DNA from: Nissolia schottii
Lineage: Eukaryota > Streptophyta > Magnoliopsida > Fabales > Fabaceae
DNA length: 64,000 bases
Assembly: GCA_003254905.1 (NCBI GenBank)
Contig: QANU01065991.1
Coordinates: 239,082-303,081, forward strand
Reading direction: 5' to 3'
Shown piece after piece: positions 35,256-46,749 of this stretch. The stretch's first letter is position 1. The number at the start of each line of letters is the position of its first letter. The notes under the pieces are model-generated. The model saw only the letters and a program-made list of their open reading frames with translations. It made no database searches and was not told where the DNA came from. A program made the translations under genes and the position numbers.

Positions 35256-36649
35256 GGAGGAAGAAATATCCAAAATGCTTTTTAGAATACACGTGCTGTG
35301 CACCCGTACAAGGCACGGGTACGAGACCATGTCATGTCCCTATATTTTCAGGTTTGGTCTCGTGACTTTTTCTTCTTTTTTTTGTTTCCTTACATACGGT
35401 CAATTACACGTGTTTGTGTCCATCACTCACTCATGCAAATGCAAATGCTTCTCCACCTCCAATAATACTACACCATCAATTCAATTATTAATTTCAATTC
35501 AATTTTTCCCTTCCACAAATGCATCATAAAATCGAGAAGGTACCCGAAATTTATGTAGAACTCATTATGGCAATTGAATACTAACGGTGTTAACTTAATA
35601 TTAGCCTGTTTCTTAACTCACGTGCATCAACTTAAAAGAATTAATATTGAAAAATGAAGAGAACAATAATATTCTTTTTATTCATAATATTAATTTATTT
35701 TATTTTTATAAATTTATTTATGATCTAATGTATTTAAACATAATTGTATTCAGTTATATTGAATCATGAATAAATTTAAAAATTAAAAATGAACTGAAGT
35801 TATATAACGGAGTAATCTAATAAAGCTGTTAATTCAGTGTCCGCAGGAAGAGCCATTATTTAATTTTTCTTTTTTCTATTGTTTCCTCTACCAAGAAGGG
35901 AAAAAAAAGAAAAGGTTAAGAAAACCAGCCCATAGCTTCATTGTATACCTTTTTCTCTCTTTTATTTTTTATTTTTAAAATTTCTGAGTTTCTTAGAGGT
36001 GGCTTCATTCATTATTCATTAACATCAACAAGAAAAAGCAGCTGAGGGTTTCATTGCCCAAAATGTCACAAGCTCCAAACTTGGTGATCTGCGTCAAATT
36101 CCCCCTCTTATGATATTGTGCCCTAGATGTAAGAATTAAGAAACATCCCTCTTTCTAATATCAACCATTTTCTCTTTCTTTTTTCTTCCTGTTCCCGAGG
36201 TAACATTTAAAGTTTCAGAAACAAAAAAATGGCGAGTTTCAAATGTTAATCGCACTTAATTATTCTCCTCTCCTGTCCCTTTCTTCTGCAAATAAAATTA
36301 TTGCATCATTTTCTCTTTCTCCTTCCCCTTTCAACCCACATTCTTCAAGGTTCAATTTTTCACCAATGCAATCTCCAGAACCGCAAAATCACCACTACCC
36401 ATTTGAATTACCCATCTCAATCTCACGCAGCACCCTCTGACACCGCTTCAAATTCCCACTTTCCCCATTCCATGGTCGAGATCTAGGGTTTCCTTCTACA
36501 TTGGTTGTCCCTTGTTCTTCCCCCTTTTCATGCTTCCCCTCGAAGGAGAAAAATTCCAACAATTTCGGTGGAAATTGATTCTTCCTTTCATGGGTTCCTC
36601 GTAAAGCTTCGAACTTTACCCGAATCGCCAGCTGGGTCCCACACACGCC
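35256..36649. other. Intergenic DNA and 5' UTR of the PP2A gene
   Basis: The left part is AT-rich with a small inverted repeat around 35290-35325 (cacccgtacaaggcacgggt). From about 36000 the sequence becomes CT-rich, as expected of a promoter and leader. In the presumed leader two upstream ORFs occur: a six-codon one from the ATG at about 36229 and a 65-codon one at 36243-36440. They may lower translation, or may lie in an unspliced leader intron. Confidence 0.5.
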
Positions 36650-38937
36650 ATGCTCAAGCAATTCTTCAGCAAGCTCCCCAAGAACAAGAAGTCCGACTCG
36701 GACGAGTCGTCCTGGGTCGACTCGTCGCCGCGCCCGAGCTCCTCATCTCGGGACGCCGCCGGAAAATCCAACCGGTCCAACGCCGCCGGCGTTGCCGGCG
36801 GCGGCGGGATCTCCTCCGCGAAGCGAACTTCCTCCTCGGCGGTTTTCCCGGCGAGCACCGTCTCCGGGATCGAGCCCTTGGTGCCCTTCAAGGACGTTCC
36901 GAACGCCGAGAAGATGAACCTGTTCGTGAGCAAGGTGAGCCTCTGCTGCGTCACCTTTGATTTCACCGACCCCGGTAAGAACACGATCGAGAAAGAGGTA
37001 AAAAGGAGAACTTTGATTGAACTCGTCGATTTTGTGGCATCTGGATCAGTTAGGTTCAGCGAGCCTGCTATTCTCGCCATGTGCAAAATGTGTGCCATTA
37101 ACCTGTTCCGCGTTTTCCCGCCAAATTACCGGTCCAATCGGAGCGGCGGCGGCAGCGAGAATGATGATGATGAGCCAGCTTTTGATCCAGCTTGGCCACA
37201 CTTGCAGATTGTGTATGACTTGTTTCTCAAGTTTGTGAGCTCCTCCTGCCTTGATGCCAAGGTGGCGAAGAAGTACATTGATCATTCCTTTATTATGAAG
37301 TTGCTCGAGTTGTTTGATTCAGAGGATCCTAGGGAGAGGGACTGCTTGAAGACCATTCTTCATAGGATTTATGGGAAGTTCATGGTGCATAGGCCTTACA
37401 TAAGGAAGTCCATCAACAATGTGTTCTCTAGGTTTGTGTTTGAGACCGAGCGGCACAATGGGATTGCCGAGTTGCTTGAGATTTTGGGGAGCATAATCAG
37501 TGGCTTCGCCTTGCCTTTGAAGGAGGAGCATAAGATCTTCTTGTGGAGGGTCTTGATCCCCTTGCACAAGCCCAAGTCCATGGGGGTGTACTTCCAGCAG
37601 CTGTCCTACTGCATCACGCAATTTATAGAGAAGGAACCGAAGCTGGCGAGCACTGTGATAAGGGGTTTGTTGAAGTATTGGCCGATAACGAATAGTCAGA
37701 AGGAGGTGATGTTCCTGGGGGAACTGGAGGAGATTTTGGAGGTGATTAACATGGTAGAGTTCCAGAGGGTGATGGTCCCGTTGTTTTGGCGGATTGGATG
37801 CTGCATTAACAGCTTACACTTTCAGGTACAGTTGTTTAAGTTATCGTGAATCCATTTGGTGAATCCTTGGTATTATTTTGCTTGCCTGTTGCACTATATT
37901 AGCAATGTATTATTAAGCAAACTATGATAGGAAACACGTGTATGTTTTGGGTTGGAAGAGCAGTTTATCCACACTAGGGGCATTGAAATTTGAGTGCAAG
38001 CCCCATACTTTCTAGGTCTAGGATGCAGAACTCCAATAAAAGTGAAGACACTGCCCTCTTAACAGCCCAGCTTTTATGATTGGGCTCTATACATCAGCTG
38101 GTATTAAATCCTGGTTTGCTCATCCCCAACGTGGATGCAAGCCCTTTCTAAGTCAATGGAATCGAAGCAGCAGCGTGAGTTCCCATATTGGTTGGGTGGG
38201 AGACACTGAACTCCAAATTAAGCAGAGCATTTTACTCTACATCATATAGAGTAATGATGCTTTGCTTCAGGTTGAAAGTTAGAACGTATTGCAGCTTTTG
38301 GTTTGAGGTTATTCTGTGCAATTGCATCAATTTTCGGTTACATGACACCAATAGGATTTGAAAGTAGTTCGTATTCTTTATTGTTAAGCTCTCCATAATT
38401 GTTGAAGTATATGTTGTAGTTACTTGAACCTTCTCTTTGGAATAGCAGCTGTCTTTCTTGCCTTTTTTGAATTGATGATTTAATTGCTGCAATATTTTTC
38501 TATCTTTATTCAGTGTTTCTTTTGAGAATTGGTCTTTTACTTTATCATGCTTCTTAGTTGCTAAAATATGCTTCCTTTTTCAACGTGGATTGTTTCAGGT
38601 AGCCGAAAGAGCCCTCTTCTTATGGAACAATGACCACATCATCAACTTGATTGCTCACAACCGTCAGGTGATCCTGCCCATCATATTTCCAGCTTTAGAT
38701 AGGAATTGTCAAGACCACTGGAACCAGGCCGTGCTTAACTTAACTCTCAACATTAGAAAGATGTTCGTGGAGATGGATGAGAAGCTGTTCCTGTCTTGCC
38801 ATTCTCAGTTCAAGGAGGAAGAAGCAATGCTACGCTCTGAAGCCGAGAAGCGGAAGGAAGCCTGGAAACAGCTAGAGAAGGCAGCCAGCCTCCAGCCTGT
38901 AATTGGAAACACTGCAGTTTTAGTGTCTCCGATTTGA
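36650..38937 (+). CDS. Serine/threonine protein phosphatase 2A regulatory subunit B' (B56)
   Basis: Two exons (36650-37825 and 38599-38937) join in phase to encode 504 aa, the normal size for plant B' subunits. Residues 1-80 are a Ser-rich, variable N-terminus ([20 protein letters not shown]). From about residue 95 the whole B56 HEAT-like fold is recognisable: [97 protein letters not shown] and [20 protein letters not shown], then, across the splice, [16 protein letters not shown]. The subunit targets the PP2A catalytic/scaffold dimer to substrates. The N-terminus distinguishes isoforms but I cannot name which. The 773-bp intron is plain AT-rich. Polyadenylation is expected after about 39000. 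Confidence 0.96.
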
Positions 38938-41304
38938 TAAACCTCAAAAATGTATGTATGATAGATCATAGACCCTTAATCTCTTTTTATGTCATTCCTC
39001 CTGTTATAGTGGAGAAAACCTCAAGAAATGTGGTTAGTGGCTTTTTTTCTTTATGGGGTCCCTATATATGATTTAGATGCTTCTGGCAGCCACATATTGT
39101 ATAACTTGTAACATGGTCTTCTTGATTGCTGCTGTATGGCCTCCTTCTGATAAAAGTGAGGAGAAGGATCATGCAGCAGATCAAACGATTTTCTGTATAA
39201 TCTTATTTCTATATTCTTCTCTCTGTGTGTTTCCCTAGTTAGTGTTCTATAGTCTTCAGTTGCTACTCCTGAGTATTCCTTCCCTTCAAGTCCTATGACA
39301 TTTGAGCTCGGTAAATATAGCCAGGAAGGATTTTGCTATATAGGAATTGCATGTTATTATTAAGTTATCAATTGATTAACTAATTAATTATATGCTACAT
39401 TTTACTTTTGAAGTTCACTGGATAAGGTTGATTTTGGAATATTTTGAGGCTTTGTTCTAATGTGTCAGTTACCTCACATTTGCATCTTTGCTTGTTACAT
39501 GATGATTTAAATTGAATGGGTAAAAGGCCCTTGTAATATTACTCTTGTGCATTTAGACCATTTGAGGTTTTGAAATTGTTCAATTCAAGTAAGACCTTTT
39601 AGACGTGATATCTTATATTGACACAAATATCCCTATTAAAAAGAAAGAAAAAAAAAAAAAACCTAATTTTCCAGATTCAACCACTCTTCATCGCCACTGG
39701 AACCTCACTACACAGTTGAAGCACCCACTCCCAACACCGGTTTCTAGGATTGCAACGCTAACCTTGCTGTACTCTCCAATTCCTCCACCAAAATTGGAAC
39801 CTTTGGCAACCTACAAACATACTCACTAACCATAATTGGTTGATCCTAATTAGGATCATCCAATTGCTGCTCAACATAATTAGAAATGTCGATTAAAACG
39901 GGTCATCAAAAACGCTTCTTTCACAATCCTAGGGATTTCATCTAGGTCGGGGACGAGGTGATTGTGCTTGCCAATGGATCTTGTGACCCTTGACAATTGG
40001 GGTTTCTTGGAAGGAGTCGCTACTGATCATGTGGTGGGGGGCCTGGCCTGTGACAACGGTCATTCTTATGCTTGGGACGCCATGATTGAGAGTAGCTTTT
40101 ATTTGTGTCAATATATGATAATCACACGTTTAAAAGGGGTCTTATTTAATGCACAATAGTTATATTACCAGGGGTAAATTGTCATTTACCCATTAATTTA
40201 TTAGCTTTTTCATTATTTTTATTTTATAGCAAACTCATTTTCAACCAAACTCACGTAATATTTACAGGCGCAAGTTTAAGAAAATAAAAAAGTGAATGCT
40301 TATTGTTTTTGTTTCTTTGTTAAAGTTGTTTTTTTTTTTCTTTTTCCCCTGTCCTTTGTTTTGGTCGATGCTGTTTTTTCCTGTTTCAAATATATGAAAA
40401 TAACAATAAGGAGAAAATTAGGAACTTTGGAGCCATAAGTGAAAAAGCTTCTTTTTCATTTAAGTCGAAAGAAAAGGCTGGACTTGCACCATTTACTTGG
40501 GCCCAATATCTTCTTTTTTCTCCACTGTAACTGGGTGGGCCCCAATGTCTGGAAAGCTGCTCCTCCTTTCTATTGCAGTTTCCTCTTATTGACCAATTAA
40601 GTGAAACATAAAACTGGTAAAAGTTCAATGCTTCAAGATTAAAATAGAAATTACAATGGAAATTATGTTTCTTCTTTTTTTCCACGTTTACAAAAATGAT
40701 TAAGAAAATTATTTTTTTTTTTTATAGAATCTGAGGTTATTCTTTTTTAATTTAGATAAAAAGCCAAAATAACTTTCTATGACAACTATTTTGAAAATTT
40801 TGTTCAAACACATGAAAAAAGAACCAAATTTTACATAAACATTAAATCACGGTGAAGCATGCATGATGCCCCTTTAGTCTATTATGACTCATTGCTGCAA
40901 AGGAAATAGAAGTAAGATCTGTACGTGTAGGTGTAACCCCATAAAATAAAGTAAACTATATTTCCTTTTTTGGCATTTTTTCTACTACACAGTAATGTTT
41001 CCATACAAGAGTAATCTTCTAACAGCCACCATGGCTTTGTTGCGTAATGTGCAACCTCGAAAAGTCTACTTGGTGTTCCTGCTTCAGCTCACTGCTTGAA
41101 CTGTATCATAATGTAACAATATCAAGTTACAAGGAGATCTGGATGAACCAGAATTTGATACCACCTTCCTTACATGTTACAAACAGTAAGTAGGAGTTAC
41201 AGAAATCAATGGTAAAAATATATGACAGCTGATCATAATTTTAATTTCCCCGCCACTATACCAGAAACTCCGAAGTCATGTTATAGTCTTTAGATATGCA
41301 TAAT
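38938..41304. other. Intergenic region between convergent genes
   Basis: It contains the PP2A 3' UTR (to about 39250), a terminal-inverted-repeat element at 39518-40191, and AT-rich text with no recognised gene. Short ORFs here (39605, 39962, 40386) have no recognisable similarity. Confidence 0.55.
39518..40191. mobile_element. Non-autonomous DNA transposon with long terminal inverted repeats (probably Mutator-like)
   Basis: The ends begin gggtaaa and end tttaccc, and arms of about 100-130 bp match in inverse. Shared blocks are taatat-ac, ttgtgcatt, aagacc, ttttagacgtg or ttttaaacgtg, and atattgacacaaata (left arm ends near 39630, right arm starts near 40095). The interior (about 39660-40090) has a different composition, with CCACC- and GGG-rich parts, and may be captured host DNA. 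I did not recognise it. No perfect 9-bp duplication was found, so the superfamily is an inference from the long arms. Confidence 0.6.
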
Positions 41305-44300
41305 TTACACTTGAACCTTGAAGAGTGGATGCACTGGTTTTGGAGACAGTGTTGCCACACAATTGAACTGCCAAAGGAACCAAAATTCATTGTCAAGTGG
41401 TTATCTCATGACCATTTTCAGTAAGGCGAACTAGTGAAGTAAAAATGTATTATATTATTAGAATGAAGCCCAAAATTGGTTTTGTCATTGATAACATCAC
41501 TAGACAAATTTGTTTACAAGAAATGAAAACCGTCACTATAGTCGCTGATAATTTCAAATGTGGGTCAAATTAATCCTTTCTATGGACTAATATGTCCAAC
41601 AAAAAGCATTTCTTAAGAACTAATATATCCGTGAAAATGATTAATTTGATGTCTAGTAATATATAGTAACTTTGCTGTATTGATAAGTGACCTTAAAACT
41701 TTGATCAACAAGAAAAAAGGGATAAGAGTTTGTAGCATAGTGTGCACACTAACAAGTCTAACCTTCTGTTGTTTATATTTCTCACGTATAGCATTCAGGG
41801 AGCAGCCTTTGGTATTGAGTTGCAAATCTGCCAGTGCGAGAACAATAGGTTCAAGCTCTGAGGCTTTGTAGTTTGTATAGTGCTCCAGAGTTGGATTCTG
41901 CAAAAAAAAGAAAAAAGAAAAAAAAAAGCACATGTGATCTTATCAGTTTATCTACATTTAAATACTGACTGTTTGGTTCCTTGTTTCCGTTTCCTGTGTT
42001 TCTTGTTCTTAGTATTTTGTGAAGAAAATAGTTAAAACAGAATTCTATTGTTTTCACTGTTTTTATTATTTCCTTGAAGAAATCTTGAAAATAGGAAAAA
42101 CAAGACATGAAAACAAAAACCAAACATACCAAGGTGAAATGTCAACTTGCAATTAGATAGTCAAAAATGTTCATACCCATGGATGTTCTGAATGGTGGAG
42201 TGTCCATCTGGCAAGGAATACAGCAGACGCAGCCACAAGGGAAGGTAGGAACTGCAAGAAGCTGTATTCCACAAGGGTAAGCTCTGCTAAATAATTTGCC
42301 AGGAATTCCAGTTCAACACACGAAACCTGTATAACAGGCAATATTGTCACCCAAAATAATTTGATTTTTTCTTGTCAGCATAATAAAATCACCTTCTGAA
42401 GTTGGACAAGTGGATAGTGGATAGAAATTATGGTACCCTTGTAAGAAGATTGTGCTGCATTGATGAATCTCCTGAAAGCCAAGAAAATCCTCATAGGTGA
42501 ATGAAGTTTTAACTAAATGGGAATTTCCAGCAAAACGTGGATATAATATATATATATATATATATATTACATACCTGAGAAATGTTTTGGTTGTGGGAAC
42601 AGATAATTGGAAATGCAAAATGTTTAGAACTTCACGCTCCATTTTCAATACCTGTCAAACGGCGCTAGTTAGATGTTTTATTGCTTTATATATCTCATCA
42701 TGAATACTGGGTGAAACAAGAATGTACTAGCCGTACAACCAAACATATGATACCTCTTCTTTCGTGTATGTATTATCTGTGATTAAGCAAAAGTCCTCCA
42801 CTCGTGGAGCACAAATCTCTTCATACTTTCTAAAAGCCATAAAAGAAAAAAGCACATCTTAGAATTTCAAATGATATAGAAAAAATAGATATGAATATAA
42901 TATCTTACATATCTATTGGTATGACCAAATCCAATCGTGATCAAGAGTTATGTGAATTATAGGTTTATAACAGATTTACTATGTCCAAATAAAGTTTCAG
43001 CACTAGCTTTTAACAAAACTATAGACCAGAGAGAGGATAATGAAAATAAACTTATATCATGAGAAATCTGTAAAATTATCAGCACAAAACCAAACTATGC
43101 GATGGACTATGTAAAATAATAACTATCATCATTAGAAAGATTATGATCATTATCAGCTTTATCATTTTAAAAGCCTTATTTGTCCATAGTTCAAAGAGAA
43201 GCATCAAGAAATTTAACTTTGAGCTTGGGGAATTTGCAACTCAATCAAGACCATTACAAAGTATGGTAATGGTATAACTTACGATGCGATCAGCATGCAA
43301 GTAACACCAAGCAACTGGAGCCTTTGTTTCTGAATAAAACTTGAAGAGAGAAACCGGTCAATGAGGTTCACTGTGAGGTAAAGTGTATCTGGCACTAACC
43401 TATATTCCTCAGAAACCTGAAAGATTGTATCCACATTCAGTGCTTGGTAACTTCAACAAACAGAAATTAGAGAGTTGAAATCTATCATACATTGCGTGGG
43501 CACACACAAGCGCACACACACAAATGCCATCAGACTAACCTCCACAAGCCAATCAATCAGAATTCCGCGCATGCTTGGAGTGACATCTTGCTGCAACTTG
43601 CTCATGTAATTGGTTAATGGTCTCCTTTCAAGCTGAAGATATTCACCCAAAACCATCAATTTACTAGTAATGAACCTTAGTAACCTCTTTTGTTAGCACC
43701 AACACAGTATATGTTATATTCTGAAAGAACCTTATATTAAGGTTATAATGCAGCCAAAGTGTGACAGTAGTTGAAAAGCAGAAGCAGTTGAGGTTTACAT
43801 CAAAACATTGTTTAGCATTAGCTACTGAAATTGTCACTTGCTAGTCAGCTACATAATACATAAACTGCATAGTAGCAACAATCAGAAATAAGAAATCATA
43901 TTACTGCATGACGTACCTCTGTGACACGAATTTTGGCATATATATCGGGGGCATAAGAACTCCAAACATGAGGATCCTTTAACTCTGAATCAATGTCCAC
44001 AATGACCAGGCAATTTGATGCTCCTAGTTTCTCGCAAATTATATCTATGTCTGTACAATCAAATCAAGACAATAAACAGTAATTATAGGACATCAACTAA
44101 GGACCGAATACATTTTCTTTCTAGTGAATATGTGACTCACTTCTTGTAACTACTTTCTCCTTTAGCAAATGGCAATCATATAAAACTCTGACTAAAAGAA
44201 CTTGAGAGTTCCTTGTTTAACAATCATAGTATTTTGCATTCTCAGGTTGCTAACCATAAAACTAAAGTTCAATGAGAAGTTAAAGAGAAATATAGCCAAC

Positions 44301-45333
44301 AACAAACATTTTTTTATCAAGTAGCAGTACTCACCAGGTTAAAAGCCTAATGACTTCTATGTGTTAAAGCCTATATGTCAAGTACCATTTAGTAGTCTTT
44401 ATGTTCAACCAGAATGATGCATGGATTTCATTTGTACAATTAGCATTTTAACTAAATATATTGTACACATAAAGATGCATACAAGAAGTGAGACATGAGA
44501 TCATTGAAAAACCTTTATTTGGAGAGCTTGGGAGTTCATCAGATTTCACAGAGTCTTGCATTGAATGCATGGTGCTTGCTCTACCATTTTCTCTTTTGAT
44601 ATTGGATATACAATGTCCTTCTGGCACTTTGTCACCCAAAGTTTCTGCACCAACGGTGTCATGTGATTCTATCATCCTTATTGTGGATACTTCTTCAGCT
44701 AACTTTGCTCTAGCATCCTCTTGTGATGACGAAACTTCAAAGGAGACATCTGAAACTGGCTTTGTGTTTTGCTTCTTATTAACCCTTCTTGCCTATGTAA
44801 TGAACAGTTAACAGCATCAACAATTGACACTTAAGAATTAAGATCATTTAAACTTACATATACTCAAATTCACAGCTTAGCACAAATAGGGAAATTGTTT
44901 GTGAGTGAGAAAATAAAGTAAACTGGATCAGATGTTTTGTATTTTCGAATGAGAACAACTCACAAAACTGCCAAATGGTTACTTCACTTATTACTGGATT
45001 TACAAAAGAGTTGATATTCTAAATCCACATTTGAAGATGAAGTGAGCATTTCATCCACACCTGAAATTTTGATGCATTAATAGAGATGTTAGTTACATCA
45101 CTAAGCACTGCCTTTCGCTTATGTTGAGGATCACCACCACGGGCAACCACAGAAGTGCTGTTCTCATCAGCAGCTTTCATTTTGGAATTTGCTCTAAACG
45201 CATTTTTCGGCTCATTTTTAACGGTCGGTCTTGCATAGGGAGGTTTCCTTGATCCCAAGGCTCTAGCCCTTGCTCTAGTGATTCGGAGTGGACGCTCTTC
45301 ATCTTTGGCACTGACTTTTTTTGCTTTATTCAT
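41305..45333 (-). CDS. A2-type mitotic cyclin (cyclin A)
   Basis: Eleven coding exons on the minus strand: 45333-45061, 44792-44513, 44050-43917, 43632-43540, 43416-43283, 42829-42754, 42651-42575, 42471-42438, 42326-42177, 41897-41763, 41367-41305. The product would be about 482 aa. The N-terminus is basic ([12 protein letters not shown]) with [11 protein letters not shown], a destruction-box-like segment where Lys replaces the usual first Arg. The cyclin N domain (about 205-340) has [24 protein letters not shown] and [15 protein letters not shown]. The C domain (about 345-470) has [32 protein letters not shown] and WNPTLEHYT. The protein activates CDKs in S phase to mitosis and is degraded by the APC/C. 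The junction of exons 8 and 9 is odd: the family reading needs ...[12 protein letters not shown], but AAG is followed by GGT, so a canonical GT donor adds one base and breaks the frame. A leader intron ends at the tag just before gcacgcaATG. Confidence 0.93.
42545..42567. repeat. (AT)n microsatellite in a cyclin intron
   Basis: A short AT dinucleotide run a few bases inside the donor end of the intron after the FLR exon. Confidence 0.8.
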
Positions 45334-46749
45334 TGCGTGCCTAGAAGAAGAGCAACCCCAATTGGCTTATGTGAAAATCTTGCTCATGCCTGTTTTCAAA
45401 TTATCAAATCGCCATAAGATAACAGCAAGTCAGCAACAAAAAGAAAACAGTTCCAACAAAACCAACAAAACAAAGCGCTGCCAGCAAAAAGATAAAAAGC
45501 CTAATATCACAATGTTGTGTTCATCTTTTTCTTTTTGCACCCCTCTTTATGTTCAGCGTATGAATCACACAAATTGAGGTACTCTTCAAAGCTCAATTTG
45601 TACATAACAACTTGTTGAGTGATAATAGATCATGAGTAGAATGTATATCACTATATCATCATATCGTAGGATGAGAGCTGAGACAAATTATTTTGCTCAA
45701 TGCAGTATTTCTTTTTACTTATTGACTTGGTTTCTTTTCTATGGAGATTTATCAGACATTAATCAACTTTTTAAAAAAAAAAAATTAAAAATGAAAATTG
45801 AATTGGCTCCTTGATGGTTACATTTCTCCTACTCATTCAAAAGTCAAAACACAGGCAAAAAGGATCATGAAAAGTAACGCACTGCCCCGCAAGTCTTGTT
45901 GTTACTTTATTTCATTTACTCCTTTCACAATTTCCTTGACTCATTTTAACAACAAAAATGAAAGCTTGCAATAGATAGAACAGTTACAATAAATGGGGGA
46001 AAAAAAAAGCTTCCACGGACCAAAATCGATCAGTTACTAAACGAAAATCCAAAATGCACATAACAACGAGCTGTTACAAAACCAAAATTGCACTCCCAAT
46101 CCCAAATTTCAACAGAGTTCAAAATCATTTTCAGAAACCATAATTTCAACAACAAGAAGCAAAACACACTGAAAAATTCACAATAGGTAGAACAAACCAA
46201 CCATTCTTATCACCAATTCTAAGCAAAAAGATTAACAAAATTCAATCTCAAAACTTTCACTTCCCTACTTTAAACCCCAAATAATCCTTTACATTTTTCC
46301 TCAGTAAACAACACAAAAAGGAGCCAAATTTATCTAAATAGCAGGTAATGCAGCTCAAATCCAGATCCAAACACACAAAAATTAGCACACCTCGTAAATC
46401 CTCAAAATCACTCAACAAAAAAAAAAAAACCTTGAATCAGACCAACAATTACGGAATTACAGAAAGAAAGAACAGTGCATGCAAGCTCAGCTCACCCGAT
46501 TTTTAATTTTTTTTCCCGAAGATCAGATAGTAACGTTCAATGCCAAAAACCTCTCATAGCTCTAAAACAGAGAATAAGAAGAAGAAAAATAGATAGAAAA
46601 ACAGAGTGAGAGAGAGTGAAATCGAAAACAGAGTGAGAGAGCGAGTGAGTGACTCAGTGAGTGAGTGTCTGAAAAAGAGAGTTTGGTGAATATAAGGGGG
46701 AAGCCAAGAGGAGCGTAGCGAGCGGGACGGAGACACAGTTCAAAACTTG

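Noticed and set aside
39962-40159. A 65-codon ORF with Asp/Gly-rich text
   Set aside because: It lies inside the inverted-repeat element at 39518-40191 and runs into its right arm; no family similarity seen.
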